Source: DATKFM01 sp963810485 (GTDB taxonomy: Bacteria; Pseudomonadota; Alphaproteobacteria; Dongiales; Dongiaceae). Taken from it: 64,000 nt of DNA. The position numbers and the translations under genes are program-made. Below are positions 42,898 through 52,919 of the stretch, one piece after another. Within the stretch, counting starts at the first letter, position 1. Every line of letters begins with the position of its first letter. The notes under the pieces were generated by a model that saw only the letters and a program-made list of their open reading frames with translations, had not been told where the DNA came from and did no database searches. The stretch lies in the NCBI GenBank assembly GCA_963810485.1, contig CAWENQ010000007.1:434001-498000 (forward strand), written 5' to 3'.

Positions 42898-43506
42898 TCA
42901 CTCCGGATAGACGCGGCGGAAGAGATCCGGGTAATCGAGGACCAGGCCGTCGGATTCGACGGGCAGCTCGGCCTTGAAGTCGCCGATCGGGCCTTCATAA
43001 AGATACTTGCCGGCTTCGCCGGCGACGCCGGGCCGCAATGGCTCCATGCAGGTATAGCGCTGCCGCGCCTTGGAGATGATCAGGCTCGGCACTTCGACAT
43101 AGACGACGCCGATCTCGTTCTGCTGTCCGGCCTTCTGCTTCAGCCGGCGGATCGGCAGCAGATTGGTGAAGGGCGTCGCCTGGATGTCCACGTCGACACA
43201 GCCGTTCAACTCGGCGAGCATGGCGCCGGTTTCGTCGCGCCAGTGGCCGATGCCGTCGGTGCGCAGCATCCGGCTGTAATTGCCGTCGATGCCGTTCACT
43301 TCCAGCATCACCTTCCGCGCCTGAAAGTTGGACTCGATCTTGATCTTATAGTTAAGACGGTAAGGGCCCGCGTCGCTGAGCCCGAGGACGACGCCGCTGG
43401 CCACATAGGGCGCGTCGCCGGAAAGACCCTTCCGGAACCGCAGCATCTCCATGCCGGGGCTGGACCAGGGCGTCCAGCAGATTACCCGCTCGCCGTCACT
43501 GCTCAC
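42898..43506 (-). CDS. Putative glycolipid-binding domain protein
   Basis: A 202-residue protein matching, from memory, the family of putative glycolipid-binding proteins (Pfam PF06475; PA1994-type). The segments YKIKIESNFQARKVMLEVNG, DIQATPFTNLLPIRRLK and YVEVPSLIISKARQRYTCME are in keeping with it. No signal peptide. Cellular role unknown. Overlaps the upstream quinone oxidoreductase stop/start by 4 bp, so they are probably co-transcribed. Confidence 0.65.
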   Translation of the reverse strand: MSSDGERVICWTPWSSPGMEMLRFRKGLSGDAPYVASGVVLGLSDAGPYRLNYKIKIESNFQARKVMLEVNGIDGNYSRMLRTDGIGHWRDETGAMLAELNGCVDVDIQATPFTNLLPIRRLKQKAGQQNEIGVVYVEVPSLIISKARQRYTCMEPLRPGVAGEAGKYLYEGPIGDFKAELPVESDGLVLDYPDLFRRVYPE

Positions 43507-44486
43507 GGCAGGATGACGGTGCAGCCGGTTGTCTTGCGGCTTTCGAGATCGCGATGGGCTTGCGCCGCGTCGCGCAGCTTGTAGGTCTGGTTGATCTCGA
43601 TCTTAACCGTGCCGTTCTTCACGACGTCGAACAGCTCGGCCGCCATGCTGACCAGTTCATCGCGCGTCGCGGCATATCCCATCAGGGACGGGCGGGTGAG
43701 GAACAGGGAGCCTTTCTGGTTCAGGACGCCGATGTCGAACGGCGGCACCGAGCCGGATGCATTGCCATAGCTGACCATCATGCCCAGACGGGACAGGCAG
43801 TCGAGCGAACCCATGAAGGTGTCCTTGCCGACGCCGTCATAGACCACGGCAACGCCCTTGCCGCCGGTGAAGTCCTTCACGCGGGCGGCAAAGTTTTCAA
43901 TTCGATACAATATCGTGTGGTCGCAACCATGGGCGCGGGCCACCGTCGCCTTCTGCGGCGAGCCGACGGTGCCGATGACGTTGGCGCCAAGATGCTTCGC
44001 CCATTGGCAGAGGATCATGCCGACGCCGCCGGAGGCGGCATGGATCAGGATATTGTCGCCCTTTTGAACCTTGTAGGTGCGCCGGAGCAGATACTGGGCG
44101 GTCAGCCCTTTGAGCATCATGGCGGCGGCTGTCTTGTCATCGACCCCTTCCGGGATCTTCACCAACTTGTCCGCGGGCATGACCCGGAGCTGGCTGTAGG
44201 CGCCGATCGGGCCGGTGCCATAAGCGACCCGGTCGCCCTCCTTGATATCGGTGACGCCATCGCCGACCCGCTCCACCACGCCGGCGGCTTCCAGCCCGAT
44301 ACCCGAGGGGAAGGTCTGGATCGGATACAGCCCGGACCGGTGGTAGGTATCGATGTAGTTCAGTCCGATGGCGGTATGGCGAACCAGGACATGGCCGGCC
44401 TGGGGAGCGCCGACGACGACTTGCTCGAGATTGAGGACTTCCGGTCCCCCGATACGCTGAAAGCGAATGGCTTGAGCTTGCTGCAT
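43503..44486 (-). CDS. Quinone oxidoreductase (zinc-independent MDR family)
   Basis: A 327-residue NADPH:quinone reductase type protein. Landmarks: IGLNYIDTYHRSGLYP, GIGLEAAGVVERVGDGV and the nucleotide-binding IHAASGGVGMILCQWAKHLG. The zinc-ligand cysteines of alcohol dehydrogenases are missing. It fits the QOR1-type subfamily (qorA). Upstream of the glycolipid-binding gene on the same strand and 28 bp downstream of the hydrolase stop. Confidence 0.92.
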   Translation of the reverse strand: MQQAQAIRFQRIGGPEVLNLEQVVVGAPQAGHVLVRHTAIGLNYIDTYHRSGLYPIQTFPSGIGLEAAGVVERVGDGVTDIKEGDRVAYGTGPIGAYSQLRVMPADKLVKIPEGVDDKTAAAMMLKGLTAQYLLRRTYKVQKGDNILIHAASGGVGMILCQWAKHLGANVIGTVGSPQKATVARAHGCDHTILYRIENFAARVKDFTGGKGVAVVYDGVGKDTFMGSLDCLSRLGMMVSYGNASGSVPPFDIGVLNQKGSLFLTRPSLMGYAATRDELVSMAAELFDVVKNGTVKIEINQTYKLRDAAQAHRDLESRKTTGCTVILP

Positions 44487-44514
44487 AAGCGCCGATCCAA
44501 AATGTGTCTAAGAG

Positions 44515-45210
44515 CTAGGTTAAGTGTTTCTTAAAAAATGCGGCGGTGCGGTCATTGGCGAGTTTCGCGGCCGCGGCGTCCCAATGGGCGCCGCCGACGC
44601 GAGCGAAGGCGTGATCCATGCCCTCGTACACATGTATCGTTACCTTTCCGTTAGCGCCGAGGGCCTGCTTGATCTTGGCCTGGGCCTCTTTGGGCACATA
44701 CTTGTCTTCGGCCGCGATATGCATCAGCAGCGGCTTCTTGATGCCGCCGGCCTCGCCCAGGGCAGCATCGATGCCGACGCCGTAATAGCTGACATTGCAG
44801 TCCGCGTCGGACCGGGCCGCCATCAGATAGGCCATCTTGCCGCCGAGGCAGTACCCGACCGAGCCGCCTTTACCATTGCACCCCGGCAGCTTCCGCAGAT
44901 GGGCCAGGCTGGCGATCAGATCCTGGGCGCCCTTGTCCTGGTCGAAGCCCTGAAAGAGCTGAAAGGCCCGCGCCCACTCGGCCTCCGTCTTGTCGGTGAT
45001 CTGGATTCCCGGTTCCTGCCGCCAGAAGAGGTCGGGACACATCGCCAGGTAACCCTGACCGGCCAGTCCATCGCAGAGTTCCCGCATCACATGGTTGACG
45101 CCGAAGATCTCCTGGATCACCAGGATGCCGGGTGCGGCGGCAACGCCCTTGGGCGCGGCGACATAGGCAGTGAAAGAGCCATCGCCGACTTTGATGGTGG
45201 TATCAGCCAT
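44515..45210 (-). CDS. Dienelactone hydrolase family protein
   Basis: A 231-residue alpha/beta hydrolase. The cysteine nucleophile is in GSVGYCLGGKMAYLMAAR, the acid in HIAAEDKYVP and the histidine in YEGMDHAFARVGG, which is the Cys-Asp-His triad of dienelactone hydrolases. IQEIFGVNHVMRELCDGLAG is also family-typical. No chlorocatechol genes are near, so general ester or lactone hydrolysis is likelier. Upstream of the quinone oxidoreductase on the same strand. Confidence 0.9.
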   Translation of the reverse strand: MADTTIKVGDGSFTAYVAAPKGVAAAPGILVIQEIFGVNHVMRELCDGLAGQGYLAMCPDLFWRQEPGIQITDKTEAEWARAFQLFQGFDQDKGAQDLIASLAHLRKLPGCNGKGGSVGYCLGGKMAYLMAARSDADCNVSYYGVGIDAALGEAGGIKKPLLMHIAAEDKYVPKEAQAKIKQALGANGKVTIHVYEGMDHAFARVGGAHWDAAAAKLANDRTAAFFKKHLT

Positions 45211-45306
45211 GGAAATCCCCTTGGCGGCATATCCGCCGCCGGCTTCTGAATATGGTTAAAGCATAGCGGCTTTGGACCGGGATTGTCATCTCCGGGTGTT
45301 GCGGCC

Positions 45307-47341
45307 TCACCCCGCGGCCAGGGCGCGGTTGAGGGCGGCCGCATCGGTCATCGGCAGCGAGCAATTCGTGCCCCGGCACAGATACATTGCTGGCTTGCCT
45401 CGGACCATGCCCTTGCCGGCCGCCGGATGCGACAGCGGCAGTGCCGCGCCATCGGGTACGTTCACCATGATCCGGTTCGGCAGGGACCGGGCATAGACGG
45501 CAGCGGCCAGAGTCTTGGTCTCGGCGGAGTCGGCCGGGCCGACCAGGACGGCCTGCAGCGCCGTCTGCAGCAGTTCGTTCTGGTTGAGCAGGGTGCAGAG
45601 GCCGAAGAAGTTGCGGCTCAGCTCGCCGGAGAAGGCGGCGATGATCCGGTCGGCCTTTTCCCGGTAGGCCGGCATTGCCGGTGACATAGAAGAGTCGGGC
45701 CAGGACACCGACCATGACGCCATTTCCCGCCGGCGTGGCATTGTCGGCGGCGGTCTTGGTGCGGACGATCACGTCTGCGGTATCCGATGACGTGAAATAA
45801 TAGCCGCCATGCTCCATGTCCCAGTAGTTTTGATCCAGGATGCCGGTCCAGCGCTCGGCATGGTTTAGGAATCGTTGCTCACCGGTGGCTTCGTGGAGCG
45901 CCAGCGCCGCGCGCGCCATCTGCGCATAGTCGTCGACGGTGGCGGGGTGGCGCGCTTTGCCCTCGCGCCAGCCATGGAACAGCCGATCGCTTGACGTCAT
46001 GGTGGTGACGATGAAGTCGAAGGCCTCGATCGCGGCCGTCAACCATGTTGGCCGATCGAACACCAGCGCCGCTTCCGCCATCGCGGCGATCATCAGGCCG
46101 TTCCAGTCGGCGAGAACCTTGTCGTCCCATCCCGGCCGCACGCGGGACGCACGAGCATCCAGAAGTTTGCGGCGGCAAGCCGCCAGGAGCTGTTCTTCGT
46201 CCGGAGCGCCCAGATCGGGATGGGCGGTGCGGTTAAGGATGTTTTTCTCCTCCCAATTGCCGTGCGCCGTCACGTCGTAGATTGTCTTGAAGAATTCGGC
46301 ATCGTCGCCGAGCAGGCGGTCGATCTCGGCGTCGCTCCAGACATAGAACTTGCCTTCTTCATGTTCGCTGTCGGCATCGAGCGAACTGGCGAAGGCGCGC
46401 TTTCCGTCAGCGTTCGGCGCCGCGCGCATCTCCCGCAATACCCATTCGACGGTTTCATGCGCGCGGTCGGAGAATAGTTTGTCGCGCGTGTCCTGCCAGA
46501 CCAGCGTCAGCAGCTGCAGGAGCTGCGCATTGTCGTAGAGCATTTTCTCAAAATGCGGGACAAGCCATTCGGCGTCGACGGTGTAGCGCGCGAAGCCGCC
46601 GCCGAGATGATCGTAGATGCCGCCCTGACACATGCGGATCAGCGTTAACGTTACCGCGTCGCGGAAGCGGGCATCGCGGCTGCGCAACCAGGCGCGCCAC
46701 AGCAATTCGAACGCGGGAACATGGGGAAACTTCGGCGCATCACCGATGCCGCCATTCTCCATGTCGATGCTCGAGAGCAATCGCTCGGCGATCGGCTGAT
46801 AGATGTCGAGCGGAATGCCGGCGCCGCTCTCGGGCTGCGAGAGTTTCGTCAGCGCGTCGCCGATTGCTGCCGCGTTCTGCGCCACGGCATCGGCGTTGGC
46901 GTGGAAAGCCTCCGAGATCTTCTCCAGCACTTCCGGAAATCCCGGCCGGCCGTATCGCGGCTCCGGCGGAAAATAGGTGCCGCCGAAAAAGGGGCGCGCA
47001 TCGGGCGTTAGGAACATGGTCAACGGCCAGCCGCCGGGTTGCCGCAACAGCGCCAGCGCCTGCTGATAGATGCTGTCCAGGTCCGGCCGCTCTTCGCGGT
47101 CGACTTTGATGTTGATGAAGAGGTCATTCATCAAAGCGGCGATGGTTGGATTCTCGAAACTCTCATGGGCCATGACGTGGCACCAATGACAGGCGGCGTA
47201 GCCGACGGAGAGCAGGATCGGCTTGTTCTCCTGCTTGGCGCGCGCCAGCGCTTCCGCTCCCCAGGGCTGCCAATGCACGGGATTTTCCCGGTGTTGGAGC
47301 AAATAGGGGCTGGTTTCGCCGTCGAGGTTGTTTCTGCTCAT
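45307..47341 (-). CDS. Thioredoxin-domain DUF255 protein, YyaL/SPATA20-like (frameshifted)
   Basis: About 677 residues after removing one extra base near 45670. The N-terminal thioredoxin-like domain has ILLSVGYAACHWCHVMAHES with the CHWC motif, then FINIKVDREERPDLD and WPLTMFLTPDARPFFGGTYF. An alpha/alpha-barrel resembling N-acylglucosamine epimerase/cellulase folds follows (GGGFARYTVDAEWLVPHFEK, YYFTSSDTADVIVRTK). The C-terminal end (AYREKADRIIAAFSG, PAMYLCRGTNCSLP) is recovered in the shifted frame. Function in bacteria is not established. Confidence 0.88.
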
Positions 47342-47533
47342 TCGAAAGCCAATGTTGTGGAGGGCGCCAGGGCACGTGGCGACTCGGTGGCGTCAAAATG
47401 GAACGGGCAATAGGGGGCTGCAAGGAGATTGACCGCCCTGGGGATCGAGCGCCGGCAAGTGGACGGCGGCGGATGGCGGCATTAGGTTGGGCCGCGGCGG
47501 GCCGTCCCATCCGCAACGCGCGACGAGGATTTT

Positions 47534-47782
47534 ATGAAAATCACCATTGATATCGATTGCACGCCGGAAGAGGCGCGAACGTTCATGGGCCTGCCCGATG
47601 TAGCGCCGCTGCAGAAGGAAATGATGCAGGAAATCGGCGACCGCTTGAAGGCGACGATGAAATCGATGGATCCGGAGTCGCTGTGGAAGACCTGGATGCC
47701 CATGGCCGGCGCGAGTTTCGATCAGATGCAGAAGGCCTTCTGGGCGCAGTTCGATCAGCATCGGGAAAAGGGACATAAATGA
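47534..47782 (+). CDS. Small conserved hypothetical protein (DUF6489-like)
   Basis: An 82-residue protein, MKITIDIDCTPEEARTFMGL onward, with an acidic beta-like start and an amphipathic helical rest (LQKEMMQEIGDRLKATMKSM). I recall this opening from an alphaproteobacterial small-protein family, DUF6489, which is why it is called real; its start has AGGA-type purines. Its stop overlaps the ferredoxin start by 4 bp, so the two are coupled. Function unknown. Confidence 0.75.
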   Translation: MKITIDIDCTPEEARTFMGLPDVAPLQKEMMQEIGDRLKATMKSMDPESLWKTWMPMAGASFDQMQKAFWAQFDQHREKGHK

Positions 47783-48144
47783 GTTCGAGTCCTGCTGATG
47801 GTGAAGATCCCGAGGCTTTCTATCGAGTCCATGTGTTCTGCTGCACGAACGAGCGTCCCCCTGGACATCCGCGGGGCTGCTGCAAGGAGAAGGGCGCGGA
47901 GAAACTGCGGAACTATATGAAGGCGAGAGCCAAGGAAGAGGGACTCGAACGCGTCCGCATCAATGCGTCCGGTTGCCTGGACCGCTGCGAGCTCGGGCCG
48001 ACCATGGTGATTTATCCCGAGGGCGTCTGGTATCGCTATGAGTCGACATCAGACATCGATGAGATCCTGATTAACCATGTGAAGGGCGGTGGGCGTGTTC
48101 CACGCCTGATGCTGAAGCCGGAAGATGGGCCGGGCGAAAAGTGA
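47779..48144 (+). CDS. Thioredoxin-like (2Fe-2S) ferredoxin
   Basis: A 121-residue protein. The cluster cysteines are arranged as FCCTNERPPGHPRGCC near residues 17-32 and SGCLDRCELGPTM near 64-77, as in the thioredoxin-like [2Fe-2S] ferredoxin family. A chain of overlaps links it to the small DUF6489-like gene upstream and mnmE downstream (20 bp overlap). An electron-carrier role is expected; the partner is not known. Confidence 0.88.
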   Translation: MSSSPADGEDPEAFYRVHVFCCTNERPPGHPRGCCKEKGAEKLRNYMKARAKEEGLERVRINASGCLDRCELGPTMVIYPEGVWYRYESTSDIDEILINHVKGGGRVPRLMLKPEDGPGEK

Positions 48145-49508
48145 GCCGCCTGTCCGGGCGAGCGGGGCGCCAGCCAGCCGCCATGGCGACACGATATTCG
48201 CGCTAGCCTCCGGTGGTGGCCGATCGGCGATCGCCGTCATCAGGATTTCAGGACCGAAAGCGATCGAAGCCATCGAGACGCTCTCCGGCGAAGCAATTCT
48301 GGAGCCGCGCAAACTTACTTTATGCAACTTGCATTCTAAAAATAAGCAAGTCGTCATTGGATCACTGCCTGGTTGCCACGTTTCCAGGGCCAGCCAGCTT
48401 CAGCGGCGAGGATATGGCGGAGCTGCATCTCCATGGCGGCCGCGCTGTCCTTTCCACTGTTGTCGACGAATTACTAGCGATTCCCGGTATGAGGCCGGCG
48501 GATGCCGGGGAGTTCACGCGGCGGGCCTTCGAAAACGGGAAGCTGGATCTGACGGCGGCCGAGGGCATTGCCGATCTGGTCAATGCCGACACGGAACAGC
48601 AGCGGCGCCAGGCGCTCCGGCAAATGGAGGGGGCGCTCGGACAGGTGTATGAGGGCTGGCGCGAGCAGTTGGTCAGGACTTTGGCCAGGCTCGAGGCCCA
48701 TATCGATTTTCCCGAAGAGGACCTGCCGTCGGATCTTCTACAGCAAGTTCAAGGACTTGCCGGTGGATTGCAGCGGGAGATCGGTGCCCATCTGGCCGAC
48801 AACCGGCGCGGCGAGCGGTTGCGGGAGGGGGTGTCGGTGGCCATCCTCGGCGCGCCAAACTCAGGAAAATCAAGTCTTTTGAATTACTTAGCTGGACGGG
48901 ATGCCGCCATCGTGTCGGCGCGGGCGGGCACCACCCGGGATGTCGTGGAAGTGCGTTTGGATCTTGGCGGCTACCTTGTCGACCTTGCGGATACGGCCGG
49001 GCTGCGAGATGCCACCGACGAGATCGAGGCGGAAGGCGTCAAGCGGGCTCTCAAGAGAGCTGAGGCTGCCGACATAAACATCCTCTTGTTCGATGGCGCC
49101 AATCTTCCGGAAATTGACCGAGAAACGCTGGGCTTACAGGACGATCGAGCGTTGTCAGTCATTAGCCGCATTGACCGGGCAACGAGTGATATAATCGGCA
49201 GCCTAAACGGGCCTTTACCAATCTCCGTTACGACTGGCCGCGGGCTGCCCGAATTGCTGGCGGCACTGCAGAAGCGCGTCGAGGCTATTGCCGGAACCAG
49301 CGAAGCGCCGTCACTGACCAGGGCGCGGCATCGTCATGCTCTGGAGGAGGCGGCTTCAGCCCTGAACGGCGCCATGGCGGCAGAGGCGCCGGAGCTGATG
49401 GCCGAGGACCTTCGGCTGGCGGTAAGGTCGATCGGCCGGATCACCGGAAGGGTGGATGTCGAGGATATTCTGGATGTGGTGTTTCGGGATTTCTGCATCG
49501 GAAAGTGA
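48125..49508 (+). CDS. mnmE: tRNA modification GTPase MnmE (frameshifted)
   Basis: About 460 residues once one extra G near 48359 is removed. The N-terminal folate-binding part has GDTIFALASGGGRSAIAVIR and, in the shifted frame, FPGPASFSGEDMAELHLHGG. The G domain has GAPNSGKSSLLNYLAG, GTTRDVVEV and DTAGLRDATDEIE, and the C terminus is FCIGK, the catalytic C-x-G-K. With MnmG it installs the 5-aminomethyl or carboxymethylaminomethyl group at wobble uridine 34. The exact start is uncertain. Confidence 0.94.
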
Positions 49509-49522
49509 CTTGGCCAATGGTG

Positions 49523-49540
49523 TTGTTTCACGTGAAACAA
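49523..49540. promoter_or_regulatory. parS: parS centromere site 1
   Basis: TTGTTTCACGTGAAACAA is an 18-bp perfect palindrome containing the 16-bp ParB-binding consensus TGTTTCACGTGAAACA exactly. It lies between mnmE and mnmG, about 3.4 kb from parB. ParB nucleates here for chromosome segregation. Confidence 0.95.
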
Positions 49541-49593
49541 AATTGCGCGCGGTCTTTTGACTTGGGAATGACCCCCCACTAGATTTCGCCGAC

Positions 49594-51462
49594 ATGAGCA
49601 ACTGGGACGTCATTGTTGTCGGCGGCGGGCACGCCGGGACCGAGGCAGCCGCGGCCGCCGCCCGGATGGGTGCCCGTACGCTGCTCCTGACCCATGATGC
49701 CGCCAAGGTTGGCGAAATGTCCTGCAATCCGGCTATCGGTGGCCTGGCCAAGGGACACCTGGTCCGGGAGATCGACGCTCTCGATGGAATCATGGGCCGG
49801 GCGGCCGATGCAGCCGGAATCCAGTTCCGGATGCTCAACCGGAGTAAAGGCCCAGCGGTTCGCGGCCCGCGAGCCCAGGCGGACCGGAAGCTCTATCGCC
49901 AGGCAGTTCAGGGGTTGCTGGCTGAACAGCTCGGCCTGACCATCGTTTCAGACGGCGTCGAAGATTTGATCATCGGCGAGAGCGGCGCCATCCGGGGTGT
50001 GCTGGGAGCATCGGGCACGACATATCACGCTGGCGCCATCGTCCTGACCACCGGCACCTTTCTCCGCGGCCTCATACATATAGGAGAAGCGCAGACCCCC
50101 GCCGGCCGGGTCGGCGAGGCGCCCTCGGTGGGGCTGTCTAACGCCCTGAGTCGGCTTGGATTTCCGCTGGGTCGTTTGAAGACGGGCACTCCGCCGCGGC
50201 TCGATGGCCGGACCATAGACCGGCAGGCCCTGGAGATTCAGCCGGGAGACAGCCCGCCGGTGCCGTTCTCCTACCTGACGGACCGCATCGTGACGCCCCA
50301 GGTGGACTGCCATATCACCTGGACCAGCGCCGCCACCCACGAGGTCATCCGCCGCAATCTCCACCGCTCGCCCATGTATTCCGGGCAGATCGAGAGCACC
50401 GGACCGCGCTACTGCCCCTCGGTCGAGGACAAGATCGTCCGCTTCGCCGATAAGGAGCGTCACCAGATCTTCCTGGAACCGGAAGGCCTTGATGACGACA
50501 CCGTCTATCCAAACGGCATCTCCACCTCGCTGCCGGCCGAGGTGCAGCTCGAGATCCTCGCCACCATTCCCGGACTGGAGCGGACGAGGATGATTAGGCC
50601 GGGCTATGCCATTGAATATGACTTCGTCGATCCCCGGGAGTTGAAGCCCAGCCTGGAGACCCGCCGCGTGTCCGGCCTCTATCTGGCCGGCCAAATCAAT
50701 GGCACGACCGGGTATGAGGAGGCGGGGGCTCAGGGCCTGATCGCCGGACTTAATGCCGCCTTGGCGGCATCCGGCTGCGCCGAGCCATTCCTTCTGGATC
50801 GCAGCGACGCCTATATCGGCGTCATGATCGATGACTTGGTAACCCGCGGGACCAGCGAACCCTATCGCATGTTCACCTCCCGCGCCGAGTACCGGCTGAC
50901 GCTGCGGGCTGACAATGCGGATCTGCGTCTGACCGGGAAGGGCGTCGATTACGGCGTAGTGGGGTCGCGCCGGCAGCAGGCCTTCGACCGGCGGCGTCAG
51001 GAGATCGACCAGGCCCGCCGCCTTGCCCTTGGCCTGGCGGCATCGCCCAATGTGCTGAAAAGTAAGGGTATTTCCGTCAACCAGGACGGCGTCCGCCGCA
51101 CTGCTTTGGATGTCCTTGGCTATCCCGATATGAGCTTTGCCGGCGTCTGCGAGCTTTGGCCGGAGCTGCAGGGCGTGCCCGGCCATGCCGCCGAGCAGCT
51201 GGAGATCGAGGCGCGTTATGCCGGTTATCTCGGTCGCCAGGAGGCTGACATCCGCGCCTTCCAGCGGGACGAGAACCTGCTGCTGCCGGAAGGCCTCGAC
51301 TATGACCGGATGCCCAACTTGTCGGCGGAAATCCGCAGCAAGCTAAAGGCGGCCCGCCCAGCAACACTGGGAGCCGCCGCCCGGATTTCCGGAGTCACGC
51401 CCGCGGCGCTGAACGCGCTGTTACGCCATGTCCGGCGCCGCGACGAACGGCTCTCGGCCTGA
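49594..51462 (+). CDS. mnmG: tRNA uridine-5-carboxymethylaminomethyl modification enzyme MnmG (GidA)
   Basis: A 622-residue FAD protein. The dinucleotide motif is VIVVGGGHAGTEAAAAAAR, the central HITWTSAATHEVIRRNL and the signature GPRYCPSVEDKIVRF are intact, and GYEEAGAQGLIAGLNAAL is near residue 370. Works with MnmE on tRNA wobble uridine. Complete with no frameshift, in the expected position between mnmE and rsmG. Confidence 0.97.
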   Translation: MSNWDVIVVGGGHAGTEAAAAAARMGARTLLLTHDAAKVGEMSCNPAIGGLAKGHLVREIDALDGIMGRAADAAGIQFRMLNRSKGPAVRGPRAQADRKLYRQAVQGLLAEQLGLTIVSDGVEDLIIGESGAIRGVLGASGTTYHAGAIVLTTGTFLRGLIHIGEAQTPAGRVGEAPSVGLSNALSRLGFPLGRLKTGTPPRLDGRTIDRQALEIQPGDSPPVPFSYLTDRIVTPQVDCHITWTSAATHEVIRRNLHRSPMYSGQIESTGPRYCPSVEDKIVRFADKERHQIFLEPEGLDDDTVYPNGISTSLPAEVQLEILATIPGLERTRMIRPGYAIEYDFVDPRELKPSLETRRVSGLYLAGQINGTTGYEEAGAQGLIAGLNAALAASGCAEPFLLDRSDAYIGVMIDDLVTRGTSEPYRMFTSRAEYRLTLRADNADLRLTGKGVDYGVVGSRRQQAFDRRRQEIDQARRLALGLAASPNVLKSKGISVNQDGVRRTALDVLGYPDMSFAGVCELWPELQGVPGHAAEQLEIEARYAGYLGRQEADIRAFQRDENLLLPEGLDYDRMPNLSAEIRSKLKAARPATLGAAARISGVTPAALNALLRHVRRRDERLSA

Positions 51463-52087
51463 AGGGCGGATGGGTTACGGGCCAGAAGACTTTGCCGCGG
51501 CAACCGGCGTTTCACGTGAAACAATTGAGCGGCTCTCGGCCTATGCGGCATTGCTCGTCAAATGGCAGGCCCGGATCAACCTGGTGTCGGCCACCACGCT
51601 CGACGATTTGTGGCGGCGCCACATGCTGGACAGTGCGCAGGTACTGCCACTGCTCCCCGAGGGAACGACGTCACTAATCGACCTCGGCAGCGGCGCCGGC
51701 TTTCCGGGGCTCGTCCTTGCAATACTCGGGATTCCCGAAGTCCATCTGATCGAGTCCGATCAGCGGAAATGTGTCTTTCTGGCCGAGGCGGCCCGCGCCG
51801 CCGGAGCCAAGCCGATCATCCACAACAAGCGCATCGAGCAGCTCGAAGGCCTCGCTGCTGTTGTCGTCACTGCGCGTGCCTGCGCGCCGCTCGATCAACT
51901 CCTCACTTATGCACAGAGATTTCTGTGGCATGACGGAAAAGCCTTATTTCTCAAGGGGGCGGCCGTGGAAGAAGAAGTGGCGGCGGCGCGTAAAAACTGG
52001 CAAATGGAGGTAGAGCGCTTCCCCAGCACCTCCGACCCGAAGGGGTGCATCCTGCGAATCGGACAGGTTCGGCGTGCAGAGCAGTAA
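51428..52087 (+). CDS. rsmG: 16S rRNA (guanine(527)-N(7))-methyltransferase RsmG (GidB)
   Basis: A 219-residue methyltransferase (the ATG at 51470, 14 codons in, is an alternative start). SAM motif: LIDLGSGAGFPGLVLAI; RINLVSATTLDDLWRRHMLD is a conserved N-terminal region, and the late LKGAAVEEEVAAARKNW fits. The N-terminal VSRETIE peptide is encoded by the second parS site. Overlaps mnmG by 35 bp and parA by 14 bp. Confidence 0.95.
   Translation: MSGAATNGSRPEGRMGYGPEDFAAATGVSRETIERLSAYAALLVKWQARINLVSATTLDDLWRRHMLDSAQVLPLLPEGTTSLIDLGSGAGFPGLVLAILGIPEVHLIESDQRKCVFLAEAARAAGAKPIIHNKRIEQLEGLAAVVVTARACAPLDQLLTYAQRFLWHDGKALFLKGAAVEEEVAAARKNWQMEVERFPSTSDPKGCILRIGQVRRAEQ
51508..51523. promoter_or_regulatory. 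parS: parS centromere site 2 (inside rsmG)
   Basis: CGTTTCACGTGAAACA matches the parS consensus at 15 of 16 positions (first base differs). It lies within the rsmG coding region, as in many bacteria, and encodes VSRET there. About 2 kb from site 1 and 1.4 kb upstream of parB. Confidence 0.92.
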
Positions 52088-52919
52088 CAGCGACATCGGT
52101 ACGGCATCAGGCAATTGCCGTGTGCTCGCGTTGGCCAACCAGAAGGGCGGCGTCGGCAAGACGACGACCGCGGTGAACCTCGCCACGGCGCTGGCTGCCT
52201 GCGAGAAGCGGGTCTTGATCATCGATCTGGATCCCCAGGGCAATGCCAGCACCGGTCTCGGCATCGGGCCGGAAGCGCGGCAGCTCTCGACTTATGACGT
52301 GCTGATCGACGGCGTGACCATCGCCGCGGCCACCATGCCGACGCCGATCCCCCGCATGTCGCTGGTGCCGGCGTCGCTGGATCTCTCCGGCGCGGATCTG
52401 GAGCTGGCGGATCAGGAGCGGCGCGAATTCCGCCTGCGCGGTGCCATCGACCTGGCGCGGCTGATGTATGATTATATTCTCATCGACTGCCCGCCCTCCT
52501 TGAACCTGCTGACGCTCAACGCGCTGGTCGCCGCCGATGCGGTGCTGGTGCCGCTGCAATGCGAGTTCTATGCGCTGGAAGGACTCACCCATCTCATGCG
52601 CACCATCGAGCAGGTGAAACGCGCCTTCAACCCTGAGTTGTCCATCCAGGGCATCGTGCTGACCATGTTCGACAAGCGGAACAATCTCTGCGAACTGGTT
52701 GCCGCCGATGTGCGCCAGCATCTGGGCTCCACGGTCTATGACACTATCATCCCCCGCAACGTGAAGATTTCCGAAGCGCCGTCCCACGGCAAACCCGTGC
52801 TGATCTACGACATGCGCAGCACCGGCGCGCAGGCCTATATCCGGCTGGCGCGCGAAGTGCTGACGCGCGAGGGCCAGCCTCTGACCCCGGCGCCCATGAC
52901 CCAGGAGAGAACGGCATGA
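52074..52919 (+). CDS. parA: Chromosome partitioning ATPase ParA
   Basis: A 281-residue deviant-Walker ATPase. LANQKGGVGKTTTAVNLATA is the Walker A' motif (signature lysine K24, K29), LIIDLDPQGNASTGLG is A', and YILIDCPPSLNLLTLNAL is Walker B. It starts at GTG overlapping rsmG. ParA binds nucleoid DNA and, with ParB-parS, moves the origin region. Coupled to parB by ATGA overlap. Confidence 0.97.
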   Translation: MQSSNSDIGTASGNCRVLALANQKGGVGKTTTAVNLATALAACEKRVLIIDLDPQGNASTGLGIGPEARQLSTYDVLIDGVTIAAATMPTPIPRMSLVPASLDLSGADLELADQERREFRLRGAIDLARLMYDYILIDCPPSLNLLTLNALVAADAVLVPLQCEFYALEGLTHLMRTIEQVKRAFNPELSIQGIVLTMFDKRNNLCELVAADVRQHLGSTVYDTIIPRNVKISEAPSHGKPVLIYDMRSTGAQAYIRLAREVLTREGQPLTPAPMTQERTA

